NCBI GenBank assembly: GCA_030068145.1
Contig: JAPJBO010000012.1
Span: forward strand, 434,001-498,000
DNA length: 64,000 nucleotides
Reading direction: 5' to 3'
DNA from: Diplonema papillatum
Taxonomy: Eukaryota > Euglenozoa > Diplonemea > Diplonemida > Diplonemidae
Position numbers and translations under genes: made by a program. Positions within the stretch are counted from its first letter, which is position 1; the number at the start of each line of letters is the position of its first letter. This document shows, one piece after another, positions 11,801 to 20,815 of this stretch. The notes under the pieces are model-generated. The model searched no databases. It was not told where the DNA came from and saw only the letters and a program-made list of their open reading frames with translations.

Positions 11801-12908
11801 TTCGTCTGCTGGACGATATAGACGTTGGCAACAGAAACAGAGACTAAAGAGAATACAAAAAGCATGTTCCGTAGAGGGACGGTTTGTCTGCTGGACTTGA
11901 GACGATGACTTTCCCCAGAGAAACAGACTAGCAAGAACACAATAAGCCTATCCGAGGAGTAGCTACACTTCGTCTGCACGGACGTAGTCATAAGGTAACA
12001 CTAGGATGTGAACAGTGCTCGCCAGTGCCTTCATGGCACTTGCACTTTACAGAACTCAATGCTGGACATTATAGACGTTGGCAACACCCAGAGAAACAGA
12101 GACTAGAGAGAACACAGAAAGCGTGTCCGTGGAGTAGCTCGTTAAGGACTCTTCGTCTGCTGGACTTTTGACGATGGCAAGACGCAGACATCAGAGGGAG
12201 CACGAATCAGAATATTCTTTGGAAGACAGGAAATGCGCATTTGCGTTGTCTTGCCATCTTCCGTTCCTTGCGCATTTAACACAAAAGGGAGGGAAAGAGG
12301 GGGAATACCTTGCCGAGCTGAAGGAAAGCCGCCTCGCTCATCTCGGTGAAGGTGTGGTGGGGATGCGTCCAGGCCCGGAAGCAGACCCGGCAGAGGTCGA
12401 CCGGGGCGTCGGTCGGGCACGAGTTGCACCGGTACCAGTTGCTGTCGTTGATGTACTCATGGCTGCAGCTCTGGCAGGTGGCCGGCATGAACGCGAAGGC
12501 CTGGTGCTTGCCGCAGGTCACCGACGGCCGCGCGCTGCCGAGCTCGCGCTTGATGAGGACGCACGCCGTAAAAACGTGCACCAGCCGCCTCCAACCCCGA
12601 GCCTTTGGACGTGGGGTGCCGCGGGCCTGTAGGCCAAGGAATGAAGGGTTTCGCCGTGACTTTCGGGAGGTGTTCGTCCATGTGCTGGACGCGGTCGTCG
12701 ACGCGACGGAAGCTGGGTGCGACGCCGGGCTGATCGGCGGAGACTGCGACCCCGGCTTGCCCAGCGACGCGTCGTGCGCGCCGAGCGCCCGCGCGCTCAG
12801 CTTCCGCACGCTCCCCGTCTTCCGCAGCACGCCGCCGCCCACCGACGCCAGGCTGCCCAAGCGGCTCGGGTTGCGCGGGGCGCCCTTCCCGGGGGGTGGG
12901 AACGACAT
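8869..12908 (-). CDS. ZZ-type zinc-finger protein with Ser/Arg-rich middle and SPRY-like C-terminus (two exons)
   Basis: I join exon A, 12908-12309 (ATG, 200 codons, donor GTATTC after ...QLGK), to exon B, 10977-8869 (acceptor CAG before TKRRWRG, 703 codons). Both junctions are phase 0. Residues ~130-190 of exon A carry CxxC...CxxC...CxxCF...HxxHHTF, a ZZ-like zinc finger, usually a protein or histone-tail binding module. Exon B has a helical N-terminal region, a Ser/Arg-rich linker of about 200 residues, a helical segment, and a beta-rich end (EFGFSLRLDGALYLLGD...) that resembles a SPRY fold; that last call is inference. A good donor (GTATGT) follows at 8868, so a further exon is expected but not found. 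The intron (12308-10978) contains a broken copy of exon B and a repeat array. Function is not known. Confidence 0.7.
11020..11120. repeat. Dispersed repeat shared with 59.5 kb
   Basis: A segment including GGTTTATAGTCTCC...GGTGACC...TTCCTTTAAGGTATAG recurs in the same orientation at 59,545-59,645. Here it lies between true exon B and its broken copy. Confidence 0.7.
11199..11645 (-). pseudogene. Broken duplicate of exon B of the ZZ zinc-finger gene
   Basis: This matches the 5' part of the true exon (10977-10549) closely, including its acceptor CAG and the encoded TKRRWRGIL. A one-base insertion soon after (CATCCTTGCGG against CATCCTGCGG) shifts the frame, and several later indels restore and lose it. 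It stops near ...ISRKDAQLTA. It sits inside the intron of its parent gene. Confidence 0.8.
11650..12175. repeat. Imperfect tandem array of splice-acceptor-like units
   Basis: About five units of 80-130 bases. On the minus strand each contains CCAGCAG followed by ACGAAG or ACAAAG, then ...CTCCGACGAGCTAC and CTTGCTAGTCTGTTTCTC. Each unit resembles the 3' end of the intron plus the first bases of exon B, so this looks like repeated copying of the intron-exon junction of the ZZ gene. Confidence 0.65.
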
Positions 12909-13217
12909 CGCCGGGACTCTTCCTCCCTCCCTCCCCGGAGCCCCTGCTTATTTTTTGGCGGTGGAGTTCTGGATACTTACTGACAGCAGGATATGTGGAC
13001 CCCGGCGTATATGAAACGCATTGGAGTCCTGTCTATGACCTGGAATTCAGCTGCGGGATTTTCAAGAACCAAACCCCGCGTACCTACTGAGTCCAGATCT
13101 TTCATGCGGACTCATTGCGGGACCTTGGGTTTGATGGATTCTGAAGTCACCGGCTGACTGTCGTTTTACTGTTCTTGTTGGCAGCGTCCTGTTTAAACGT
13201 TGTGCGAGCATGAGCAT

Positions 13218-13526
13218 CTACCGGTTGGTACCTGTCGGCTCGTTTAGGCTATAGCCCACGTAATTTCGTTCTTTGCATGATTGCGGGATCTGGATGACTG
13301 ATTCGTCCATGTGCTGGACGCGGTCGTCGACGCGACGGAAGCTGGGTGCGACGCCGGGCTGATCGGCGGAGACTGCGACCCCGGCTTGCCCAGCGACGAG
13401 TCGTGCGCGCCGAGCGCCCGCGCGCACGCTCCCCGTCTTCCGCAGCACGCCGCCGCCCACCGACGCCAGGCTGCCCAAGCGGCTCGGGTTGCGCGGGGCG
13501 CCCTTCCCGGGGGGTGGGAACGACAT
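13218..13526 (-). pseudogene. Truncated copy 2 of ZZ gene exon A
   Basis: It begins with the same ATG and MSFPPPGKGAPRNPSRLGSL as the parent. An 11-base deletion (the parent has TCAGCTTCCGC, + strand) then shifts the frame after ...KTGSVR. The zinc-finger part is absent, as the copy diverges after the position equivalent to VQHMDE. It is not expected to yield a working protein. Confidence 0.75.
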
Positions 13527-13835
13527 CGCCGGGACTCTTCCTCCCTCCCTCCCCGGAGCCCCTGCTTATTTTTTGGCGGTGGAGTTCTGGATACTTACTG
13601 ACAGCAGGATATGTGGACCCCGGCGTATATGAAACGCATTGGAGTCCTGTCTATGACCTGGAATTCAGCTGCGGGATTTTCAAGAACCAAACCCCGCGTA
13701 CCTACTGAGTCCAGATCTTTCATGCGGACTCATTGCGGGACCTTGGGTTTGATGGATTCTGAAGTCACCGGCTGACTGTCGTTTTACTGTTCTTGTTGGC
13801 AGCGTCCTGTTTAAACGTTGTGCGAGCGTGAGCAT

Positions 13836-14144
13836 CTACCGGTTGGTACCTGTCGGCTCGTTTAGGCTATAGCCCACGTAATTTCGTTCTTTGCATGATT
13901 GCGGGATCTGGATGACTGATTCGTCCATGTGCTGGACGCGGTCGTCGACGCGACGGAAGCTGGGTGCGACGCCGGGCTGATCGGCGGAGACTGCGACCCC
14001 GGCTTGCCCAGCGACGAGTCGTGCGCGCCGAGCGCCCGCGCGCACGCTCCCCGTCTTCCGCAGCACGCCGCCGCCCACCGACGCCAGGCTGTCCAAGCGG
14101 CTCGGGTTGCGCGGGGCGCCCTTCCCGGGGGGTGGGAACGACAT
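13836..14144 (-). pseudogene. Truncated copy 3 of ZZ gene exon A
   Basis: It has the same 11-base deletion and the same truncation as copy 2, so the two share an ancestor after the first duplication. There is one replacement, Gly to Asp, in the SRLGSL region. Its upstream region differs from the other copies (extra C-rich insert at 14,165-14,205) before running into the DIRS-like element. Confidence 0.75.
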
Positions 14145-14532
14145 CGCCGGGACTCTTCCTCCCTCCCTTCCCCCTACTTTCCAGCTCCCCCCCTCCCCGG
14201 AGCCCCCTCGAAAGTTCTGGATACTTACTGAGTCGATATTGCCTCGCCAACCCCGGCGTATATAAAAGCATTGGAGTCGTGTCTAGGACCTGGGATTGGA
14301 AGAGAGCCAAGACGGAGAACCCCGCGTACTGACTCCAGATCTTTCATCTGGACTCATTCCGGCTGCGGGATTTTGGTTTGGTGTAATTCCCTTATATCCC
14401 AACACTTGAAATTTTGTTCCCTTATATCCCAATGGGATTGCCTTGGGCAAGGCAATCCCATTGGGATATAAGGGAACAAAATTTGTTGGTTGGGATATAA
14501 GGGAACAAAATTTGTTGTCCCATTGGGATATA

Positions 14533-15729
14533 CCGTAGCGGTGTTTATTATCGGCGGTCTTTATTACCGTCGGTCTATATTACCGTCGGTGTAATTTATC
14601 GGCATTTCGACCCATGACGATAATTAACACCGACGGTAATAGAGACCGGTAGCTACAAACAACTTAGGAAACGCGGAAGGGGTGGTGGGGTGGTGAGCGA
14701 AATTTAAGCGGTTTTGTCGACCTAGAGAACGCTTCGCACCGATTTCGACCGCGAGCCATACATCTCCCTCCCAAACAACGGTCATCAGCCGAGCAGTGCA
14801 GGAAGTTGCTGGGAATGCTGTTGCGGAAGCAGTAGGAGACGAACTGCGAAAGGTGGAGAAGTCGGCGTTGCAGCGAGCAACCTGGTCAGCAGAGGAGAAA
14901 GAGCACATCGCTCAATCAGTGGCACAAAGAGGTGCAGCGAAGGCGGCGGTTCACTGGAATGGCCCCCTGCAAGGAAACGCGAAGGTGCTAACTCGCCAGA
15001 CGGCGAAGAGCATGTACGATGAGTACATCAGACTCCTGGCAGACCGGGAAAAGAAGCGAGCGCGTGGGCTTGACGTAGGTGATACAGTGTTCAGGGAGGT
15101 CAAGAGAGGCCGCAAAGAGACACTGGATACGAGGGAAACTAAAAACGTGCTCCAGCTTGTCCGTGCAGCGCGAGCAGCAGGCGGAATTGTTACGCGCCTG
15201 ACTGTGTCCGCGATTGCCCGAGGTATCGTGCAAGTAAGCAGCCATCCAGAGCGGGAATCGTGGGGCTGGTTGATGCACGCCTGGGTCTGATTAGTTCTTG
15301 CGGATCCTGCTGTTGTCTGTCGTTTGCCTTCCGTTTGCTGTACACCGCTTCCTTTTGGCTGCCTTCGGCACCCGTCTCTTCGCCTCCACCATCAATCGTC
15401 GTTGGTTCTTCCGGTGCAGGTTCCTGTTACTCGTTTTCCGTTCACAAGGGACACCTCGCGCAGGTTGAGTAAAAGGAGGTCAAAAGCGCTTGAAGCAGAG
15501 GCGTGAGTGGGCAGGCATGGAGCGATACAGAAGTGCGCCTTCGGTACATCCGAAAGTTAAACTGAGTATCTTCCACAGGCGAGCATAACCCGAGCGTGGC
15601 ATGCCAAAAACGCGAAATTCTTCTAAGTGCGTAACCCTACCCGTGACTGAAATATTACCGTCGGTGTAATTTATCGGCATTTCGACCCATGACGATAATT
15701 AACACCGCCGATAATAAACACCGCTACGG
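14533..15729 (+). mobile_element. TA-target DNA element nested in the DIRS-like left end
   Basis: A perfect inverted terminal repeat of at least 26 bases starts CCGTAGCGGTGTTTATTATC. It is flanked by TA on both sides (14531-14532 and 15730-15731). Removing the element and one TA restores CATTGGGATATAAGGGAAC, which occurs intact in the neighbouring array, so the boundaries are firm. A further hairpin lies inside the left end (14579-14640, about 23-base stem) and a same-strand copy of its core lies in the right end. TA duplications are typical of Tc1/mariner/pogo elements. At 1.2 kb with one short ORF it is non-autonomous or truncated. Confidence 0.8.
14796..15290 (+). CDS. Putative transposase N-terminal (DNA-binding) fragment of the TA element
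   Basis: An ORF of up to 164 residues lies wholly inside the TA-target element. It is basic and helical. The segment RGRKETLDTRETKNVLQLVRAAR... followed by ...TRLTVSAIARGIV resembles the region after the first helix-turn-helix of pogo/Tigger-like transposases (GR-x-L-x(3)-E..., then VT...). No DDE catalytic domain follows. The listed start is CAG-rich context without a clear ATG upstream, so the true start is uncertain. A different decayed pogo-like DDE domain lies at 48.9 kb. Confidence 0.4.
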   Translation: MQEVAGNAVAEAVGDELRKVEKSALQRATWSAEEKEHIAQSVAQRGAAKAAVHWNGPLQGNAKVLTRQTAKSMYDEYIRLLADREKKRARGLDVGDTVFREVKRGRKETLDTRETKNVLQLVRAARAAGGIVTRLTVSAIARGIVQVSSHPERESWGWLMHAWV

Positions 15730-15756
15730 TAAGGGAACAAAACTAGTTGACCACAG

Positions 15757-16130
15757 AACCTGGCCAGACCAGTCAGTCCGACCAGCCTGGACAGACCAGA
15801 CAGCCTGGACAGCCTGGACAGCCTGGACAGCCTGGACAGCCTGACCAGACCGGTCCGTCCGACCAGCCCGGACTGACCAGACAGCCTGGACAGACCACAG
15901 CCTGGACAGCTTGACCAGACCGGTCAGTCCGACCAGCCCGGACTGACCAGACAGTCCGACCAGCCTGGACAAACCAGACAGCCTGGACAGCCTGACCAGA
16001 CCAGTCAGTCCGACCAGCCCGGTCTGACCAGACAGCCCGGACAGCCTGGACAGACCCGACAGTCCGACAAGCCTGGCAGGCTGGAGGCTGGAGGCTGGAG
16101 GCTGGAGGCTGGAGGCTGGAGCCTGACCAG
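15757..16130. repeat. Minisatellite (AGCCTGGACAG / GACCAGTC units)
   Basis: Dense imperfect repeats of AGCCTGGACAG mixed with ACCAGACCGGTCAGTCCG-like units, ending in six copies of GGCTGGA at 16,078-16,122. All ORFs reading through it (VWSVRAGRTD...) are artefacts. Confidence 0.85.
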
Positions 16131-16455
16131 TCTAGTCCGGCTGACCCAGAGTCCGACCAGCCTGGACTGCCTGACCAGACCAAGCCCTGGCGGTTGGTGC
16201 TGCAAGATCAACAGGAAGGGTGGGTCTTCTAGGTCCTTGGTTTCTTTCAATGGGAAAAACGGGAACAAAATTAGTTACCCAATGAACAGATGCAGAACCT
16301 GTCCTGCTGTACGAAGGTACAAGGTTGTTAACAGTCCACACGAATCACAGGAGGTAGAACATGATTCATGGATTAAGTTTGAAAGTACGAATCACAGGAC
16401 GTGGAACATGATTCGTAGGACCGCTGAGCACAAAGTTACCAAGTTTTCAAAACAC

Positions 16456-16848
16456 CGCAACGGAGCAGGCGCCCGGCAGGCAATAGGCTCGGTCAGGACT
16501 GATCCCTCACACCGAAGTGATCACGGGTTGCCTTGTGAGCGTAGATGCGCGGGGCTGAACTCAGGCTGCATGAGTGGGTTTTGTCAGGTAACGATGGCCC
16601 TCCACACCGGATCTCAAGAGTAAGCTTCGTTTCCAAAAGTCGTGATCAAGTCTGTATACCCACAGAAGGCGCGAACTTAACGCAAGGACCCTTCAGACGT
16701 GGAACGCATTGGTCAGAAAAGCAAACACCGCAACGGAGCAGGCGCCCGGCAGGCATTAGGCTCGGTCAGGACTGATCCCTCACACCGAAGTGATCATGGG
16801 TTGCCTTGTGAGCGTAGATGCGCGGGGCTGAACTCAGGCTGCATAGTG
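16456..16848. repeat. Tandem duplication, period about 275
   Basis: Two copies of a ~115-base segment starting CAACGGAGCAGGCGCCCGGC lie at 16,456-16,571 and 16,731-16,845, nearly identical. No gene is recognised. The surrounding 16.13-17.05 kb holds nothing else I can name. Confidence 0.8.
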
Positions 16849-17079
16849 GGTTTGCGGACCTGCCGTAGCATCGATCAGCGAGTAAACGTATCCATCCCTG
16901 GCCGTGGCGCTCGATGGCTTCGGTAAACCGCATCGCGTATACAGACGAGACTTGACTCCGTACTTAGAGAGCGAATTCCGTCGATCATGGTGCAGATGAC
17001 TTACGCAGGACGATGCAATATTACCCCTCCCTTTCCTCTTTGCCCTCATGAAAAGAAAAGGCGTCGTTGAGCAGAGTGT

Positions 17080-18261
17080 AAAAAAGGATACGGGAGCACG
17101 CGGGGCTCATGCAGATGGGAAAAATCGGCCAATTTATCCGTACCGTAAAACACGCAAACATGCAAGAAGCTGCAGCGCAACCGAGACATTCTTCGGACGT
17201 CATTCAACGAGGAGAAGACGTCGGCAAACAACTACTTTCGCCATCTCGGCTTGATGTTTACCATCAAAACGGAAGCAGTGAGGTCGGAATCTCAGGGCCC
17301 AGGAGGCAGGGTCTCATTCACATGCTGGAGGGAATCCTGAGCCGCGATTCCTTGTCGCCGGGGGAGGCTGCGTCGTTGGCAGGTAAGCTCGCCTTCGCGA
17401 CTTCGGCGCTCTTCGGCAGGATTGGCCGCGTGCCCCTCCAGCCGATCTACAGGCGCTCCAATGCGTCATCGACTTTTGCAGGGTTCAAGTTAGGTGTCGA
17501 TCTTCGAGCATCCGTGAGATGGTGGGCAAGCACGCTGGCCGCAGGAGAGTTGTGTTTCAGAAGATCTGTGCCCCTTCGTCTAGTGCAGCCCGGCGTAGGC
17601 ACCAGATTTGTCCTCTTCACCGATGTCTGCCTCTTCGGTCTTGGCGCGGTCTTAGCTACGGTCGTAGATGGCTTTCCTACCGCGGTCGAATACTTCGCGC
17701 ATCCTGTCCCCCCGGCGGGCTCAGAGCTGCAGATCCACCACCTCGAGTTTGCTGCGGTCTCGGTTGCGTTCTCCCTGTGGCAGATTCGACTTCACCGTCT
17801 CAGTCTGGGTTGACAACAGCATCGTGCTGGGCATACAAGGGAGGACAAAGGCTAAAGAGCTTCTTCTTCCGGTTCATGCGTTCTGGGAGCGTCTAGCTAG
17901 GTCCAGAGGCGATGCGTGGTTCGAGAGGGTACCGGGGGAGGACAACCTCTCTGACCTTCCCAGCCGGCTCAACCATGCCTGGGGGGATATTCCATTTAAG
18001 GGTCTACGACCCAAGAGAAGGGACGTAGAACAACGGATCGTCGACGAAGCGATCGCGGACGTAGAACAACGGATCGTCGACGAAGCGATCGCGGACGTAG
18101 AACAACGGATCGTCGACGAAGCGATCGCGGACGTAGAACAACGGATCGTCGACGAAGCGATCGCGGACGTAGAACAACGGATCGTCGACGAAGCGATCGC
18201 GGATGTGCTCGGGGGCAGTCTGTCCGGCCTGGTAGGCTCTTCCGCGTCGCCTGAGCCGTGA
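17080..18261 (+). pseudogene. DIRS-type reverse transcriptase C-terminal part and RNase H, frameshifted
   Basis: The reading starts in 17,109-17,800 with ...GILSRDSLSPGEAASLAGKL..., the conserved block just after the RT palm in DIRS/Ngaro elements. RNase H follows, with FTDVC (Asp), HHLEFAAV (Glu), then after a one-base frame change near 17,795, VWVDNS (Asp) and GEDNLSDLPSR (Asp). The RT palm with its YxDD box is absent, so the 5' part is lost. The ORF then runs through a five-fold 36-base repeat to a stop at 18,261. It cannot act alone. It would have copied the element's RNA. Confidence 0.75.
18022..18201. repeat. Five exact tandem copies of a 36-base unit
   Basis: The unit begins GACGTAGAACAACGGATCGT and is repeated five times without change apart from the last edge. 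It is in frame with the RNase H ORF and encodes DVEQRIVDEAIA each time, a helix-forming dodecapeptide. Perfect identity means recent expansion. Confidence 0.9.
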
Positions 18262-18344
18262 GAGGAGGAAAGAGAAGACGCAGGGCATCTGCGGCGCTCC
18301 TTTCGTTCGTTCTCACGCCAAGGTCCATTGGGATATGTGCCATT

Positions 18345-18668
18345 GGGTGAATCCCACTAGACATGCGAGGAGAGCGGCCCCGACGGCCAGCATTCGCAAG
18401 CTGTTGCGCCCGCCAGTGCTTAGAGTGTCGGACAACTGTCGTGGTTGTTGCCGCCGCGCAAGCCGCCACCGTTTGGCCACGGCTCGCACGCGCAGCCTCG
18501 CAGGGAGACTTCGCCGGTCGGCTCTGTCCCATAGCTTGGTGGGCCAGTTAAGGGCCGTAACCGTTAGAGAACTGTTTGTCGGAAGAGCGCATTAAACATA
18601 CGTTAAATTAGCGGAATGAGAAGGGAACCACGGCTCCGAGTGACCCATCTCGAGGGAGGTAATTTAAT
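18345..18668. repeat. 324-base direct repeat, copy 1 (left of the tyrosine recombinase)
   Basis: It begins GGGTGAATCCCACTAGACAT and ends GAGGTAATTTAAT. The second copy is at 20,167-20,490 with the same length and about four substitutions. It is internal to the DIRS-like element, between RNase H and recombinase. Confidence 0.9.
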
Positions 18669-18773
18669 GGTAGTTTAATGTCAGCTAATTTCGTGTAAAG
18701 CCCCGGCAGGGAACGAAATTTACCAAACAGGAACGCTGAATCTTTTCTTCCCGCCCACCCTGCCCCAGAAAAG

Positions 18774-19067
18774 ATGATTGGGCGGGTCGCGTTTCTGCGG
18801 ACCTCGTTCAATGAGGAAGAGTGGAGGGACGTGAGTAGAAGCCTCCGAAGCCTCCCGGACGATACGACCCTTCTGACACTGGAGAAGCTTCCGATGTGGG
18901 CAGTGCCGGTGCCTATGCCCAGTCCTGAGCTGTACCGCCGGGTACAGGACCTGGTGAGAGCGCGCGATCAAAGCTCTCCTGTGCTGGGCAGTCCCGTACC
19001 ACCGGCCGAGAAGAGGTCGACGTCCCAGCGGCGGGCGCTGAAACGTGCCCTCGAGGACGTCCCCTGA
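18774..19067 (+). CDS. Small ORF overlapping the tyrosine recombinase start
   Basis: 97 residues, starting at ATG and ending ...RRALKRALEDVP, rich in basic residues at its end. It overlaps the recombinase reading frame by about 22 bases in another frame. It could be a separate accessory protein of the element, or the true N-terminus of the recombinase with a frameshift at the overlap. No family is recognised. Confidence 0.4.
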   Translation: MIGRVAFLRTSFNEEEWRDVSRSLRSLPDDTTLLTLEKLPMWAVPVPMPSPELYRRVQDLVRARDQSSPVLGSPVPPAEKRSTSQRRALKRALEDVP

Positions 19068-20067
19068 TGCGGCCCGCGCTCGCATGAGGAGCCTGTACAC
19101 AGCCGCAGGCACCAGGAGGGTCTACAACTCGAACACGGCCACTTACAGGGAGTGGTGTGCGAGCGAGGGCGTGCAGCCATACCCGGCAACGGTCCGGAGG
19201 CTTGAGACCTTCGGCGGATACCTGTCCGGCATGGATGATGCGGCGTACAAGGCGCCCCACAACATCATCAACGCCATCTTAGCCGAGAACACGGCTGACG
19301 GTTGGGTTCTCGAGGATCCTGCCGACGACATCCGCAGGATGATCAGAGCGTTGAAGAGAGCGGCGCCTGACCCTGAGAGTGGCGAGCCCCTAGGCGCCGC
19401 ACAGTTCCGTCAGATCTTCGGCTTCGTGCGGACCGTTGGCGAGTACGGCGCGGCGCTGCAGCTGCTGGGTGAGCACTTTACTCTCCTAAGGGCATCCAGC
19501 ATGCAGTCGATCCTGACGGAGGATGTCCGCGTCGGCGAGGGCGGCGTGAGGGTTGAATGGACTATGTCCAAGGCAAAAGGGACGTGCAGTAGATACCTCA
19601 CCTTTGAAAGCATCAATCTGTTGCCCCCTTTGCTCCTGCCTAACGGACCCGACGGCGTGCCAGAGTCCATTCGGTACTGCCCTGTCGAGGTCTTTTCCCT
19701 TCTGAAACTCATGGCCAAGGGGAGACGCCTCTTGTGCCCGTTTCCCGTCTATGCCTCGTTTAGGGATGCCCTTCGCGGGACCGCGGGGAAGCGAGGCATC
19801 CTGCAGCCGCTGAATGACGGCGACGGCTCGGGACGGACGAGGGCGCGTTTTCTAACCCACAGTGCCCGGATAGGTGGTTGTTGCACCCTTCTGAAGTCGG
19901 GTATGGACCCCATGCAGGTTCAGAAGATGGGTGATTGGGCGTCGGGAGATATGGTGACCCACTACGGTGAGAAAGTCCTAAGGGACCCGGGGTGTGTTGA
20001 GGCGGTTCGTTTCTACAACCCGGTCTCGCTCGCCCACTTTTACACCGCTCGGACCCGAGTGGGATGA
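19045..20067 (+). CDS. Tyrosine recombinase of a DIRS/Ngaro-like or Crypton-like element
   Basis: 340 residues. It would cut and rejoin DNA through a covalent phosphotyrosine, integrating a circular element copy. The N-terminal part (residues 10-110) looks like the SAM-like core-binding domain (SLYTAAGTRRVYNSNTATYREWC). Catalytic residues visible are R149 (FTLLRASS), H272-x-x-R275 (THSARIGG), W298 (GDWAS) and Y307 (THYGEK), with a candidate Lys at 176-178. All are intact, so the enzyme may be active. The apparent start is GTG; an upstream ORF overlaps in another frame. It lies between two 324-base direct repeats, downstream of a DIRS-type RNase H. Cryptons, which carry only a recombinase, are the alternative. 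Confidence 0.85.
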   Translation: MPSRTSPDAARARMRSLYTAAGTRRVYNSNTATYREWCASEGVQPYPATVRRLETFGGYLSGMDDAAYKAPHNIINAILAENTADGWVLEDPADDIRRMIRALKRAAPDPESGEPLGAAQFRQIFGFVRTVGEYGAALQLLGEHFTLLRASSMQSILTEDVRVGEGGVRVEWTMSKAKGTCSRYLTFESINLLPPLLLPNGPDGVPESIRYCPVEVFSLLKLMAKGRRLLCPFPVYASFRDALRGTAGKRGILQPLNDGDGSGRTRARFLTHSARIGGCCTLLKSGMDPMQVQKMGDWASGDMVTHYGEKVLRDPGCVEAVRFYNPVSLAHFYTARTRVG

Positions 20068-20166
20068 CCGGTATCTTCCTTGCTCCGGCTCCCCTCGTCG
20101 TCAGAAGTTTTGTTTTTCTTTTTGTTTTGGTTGCGGTCCCTGGCCTGCCGGGGCCGACGCGGTGAA

Positions 20167-20490
20167 GGGTGAATCCCACTAGACATGCGAGGTGAGCGGC
20201 CCCGACGGCCAGCATTCGCAAGCTGTTGCGCCCGCCAGTGCTTAGAGTGTCGGACAACTGTCGTGGTTGTTGCCGCCGCGCAAGCCGCCACCGTTTGGCC
20301 ACGGCTCGCACGCGCAGCTTCGCAGGGAGACTTCGCCGGTCGGCTCTGTCCCATAGCTTGGTGGGCCAGTTCAGGGCCGTAACCGTTAGAGAACTGTTTG
20401 TCGGAAGAGCGCATTAAACATACGTTAAATTAGCGGAATGAGAAGGGAACCACAGCTCCGAGTGACCCATCTCGAGGGAGGTAATTTAAT
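20167..20490. repeat. 324-base direct repeat, copy 2 (right of the tyrosine recombinase)
   Basis: Same length as copy 1 at 18,345 and about 99 percent identical by eye. It is followed at once by the TTATATCCC-type right inverted end. Its left neighbour is the 100-base tail behind the recombinase stop. Confidence 0.9.
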
Positions 20491-20667
20491 CCCTTATCCC
20501 AATGGGACAACAAATTTTGTTCCCTTATATCCCAGCCAACAAATTTTGTTCCCTTATATCCCAATGCCCTAGGTAATCCCATTGGGATATAAGGGAACAA
20601 AATTTGTTGTCCCATTGGGATATAAGGGAACAAAATTTGAAGTGGTGGGATATAAGGGAAACTCACC

Positions 20668-20815
20668 TTTTGGTTTTGATGGATTCTGAAGTCACCGGCT
20701 AACTGTTATTGTGGGCAGCTTGCATGGGGCTGGCGGGTTACCTGTCGGCTCGTATAGGCCATTGTCCACGGACTTGTTTTCGTTCTTTGCCTGATAGCGG
20801 GATCTAGATGACTGC
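20668..20815. repeat. Resumed spacer of the ZZ exon duplication
   Basis: GATGGATTCTGAAGTCACCGGCT and the following ~130 bases match 13,131-13,300 and 13,750-13,920 with about 15 percent divergence. This shows where the DIRS-like element was inserted. From 20,816 to 21,480 I see no gene. Confidence 0.75.

Larger units (their letters stand above)
12661..14345. repeat. Tandem duplication of the ZZ gene exon A, three units of about 620 bases
   Basis: The landmark GTGCTGGACGCGG falls at 12682, 13311 and 13929, giving periods of 629 and 618. Each unit has the first ~230 bases of exon A plus a non-coding spacer. Units 2 and 3 are nearly identical in the spacer. The third unit is interrupted at about 14,384 by the DIRS-like element, and its spacer resumes at 20,668-20,815. 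Confidence 0.85.
14387..20660 (+). mobile_element. DIRS-like tyrosine-recombinase retrotransposon remnant with array-type inverted ends
   Basis: The left end (14387-14531) and right end (20491-20660) are inverse copies built from units like TTTTGTTCCCTTATATCCCA and CCCATTGGGATATAAGGGAA. Between them lie an RNase H domain (17.1-18.26 kb), a 324-base direct repeat, a tyrosine recombinase gene and a second copy of the direct repeat. The whole has split one unit of the ZZ exon duplication, since matching spacer sequence resumes on the far side at 20,668. DIRS/Ngaro/PAT elements combine RT/RNase H with a tyrosine recombinase, which fits. The RT core is missing, and the element is interrupted by a TA-target element and satellites. 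Confidence 0.7.
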
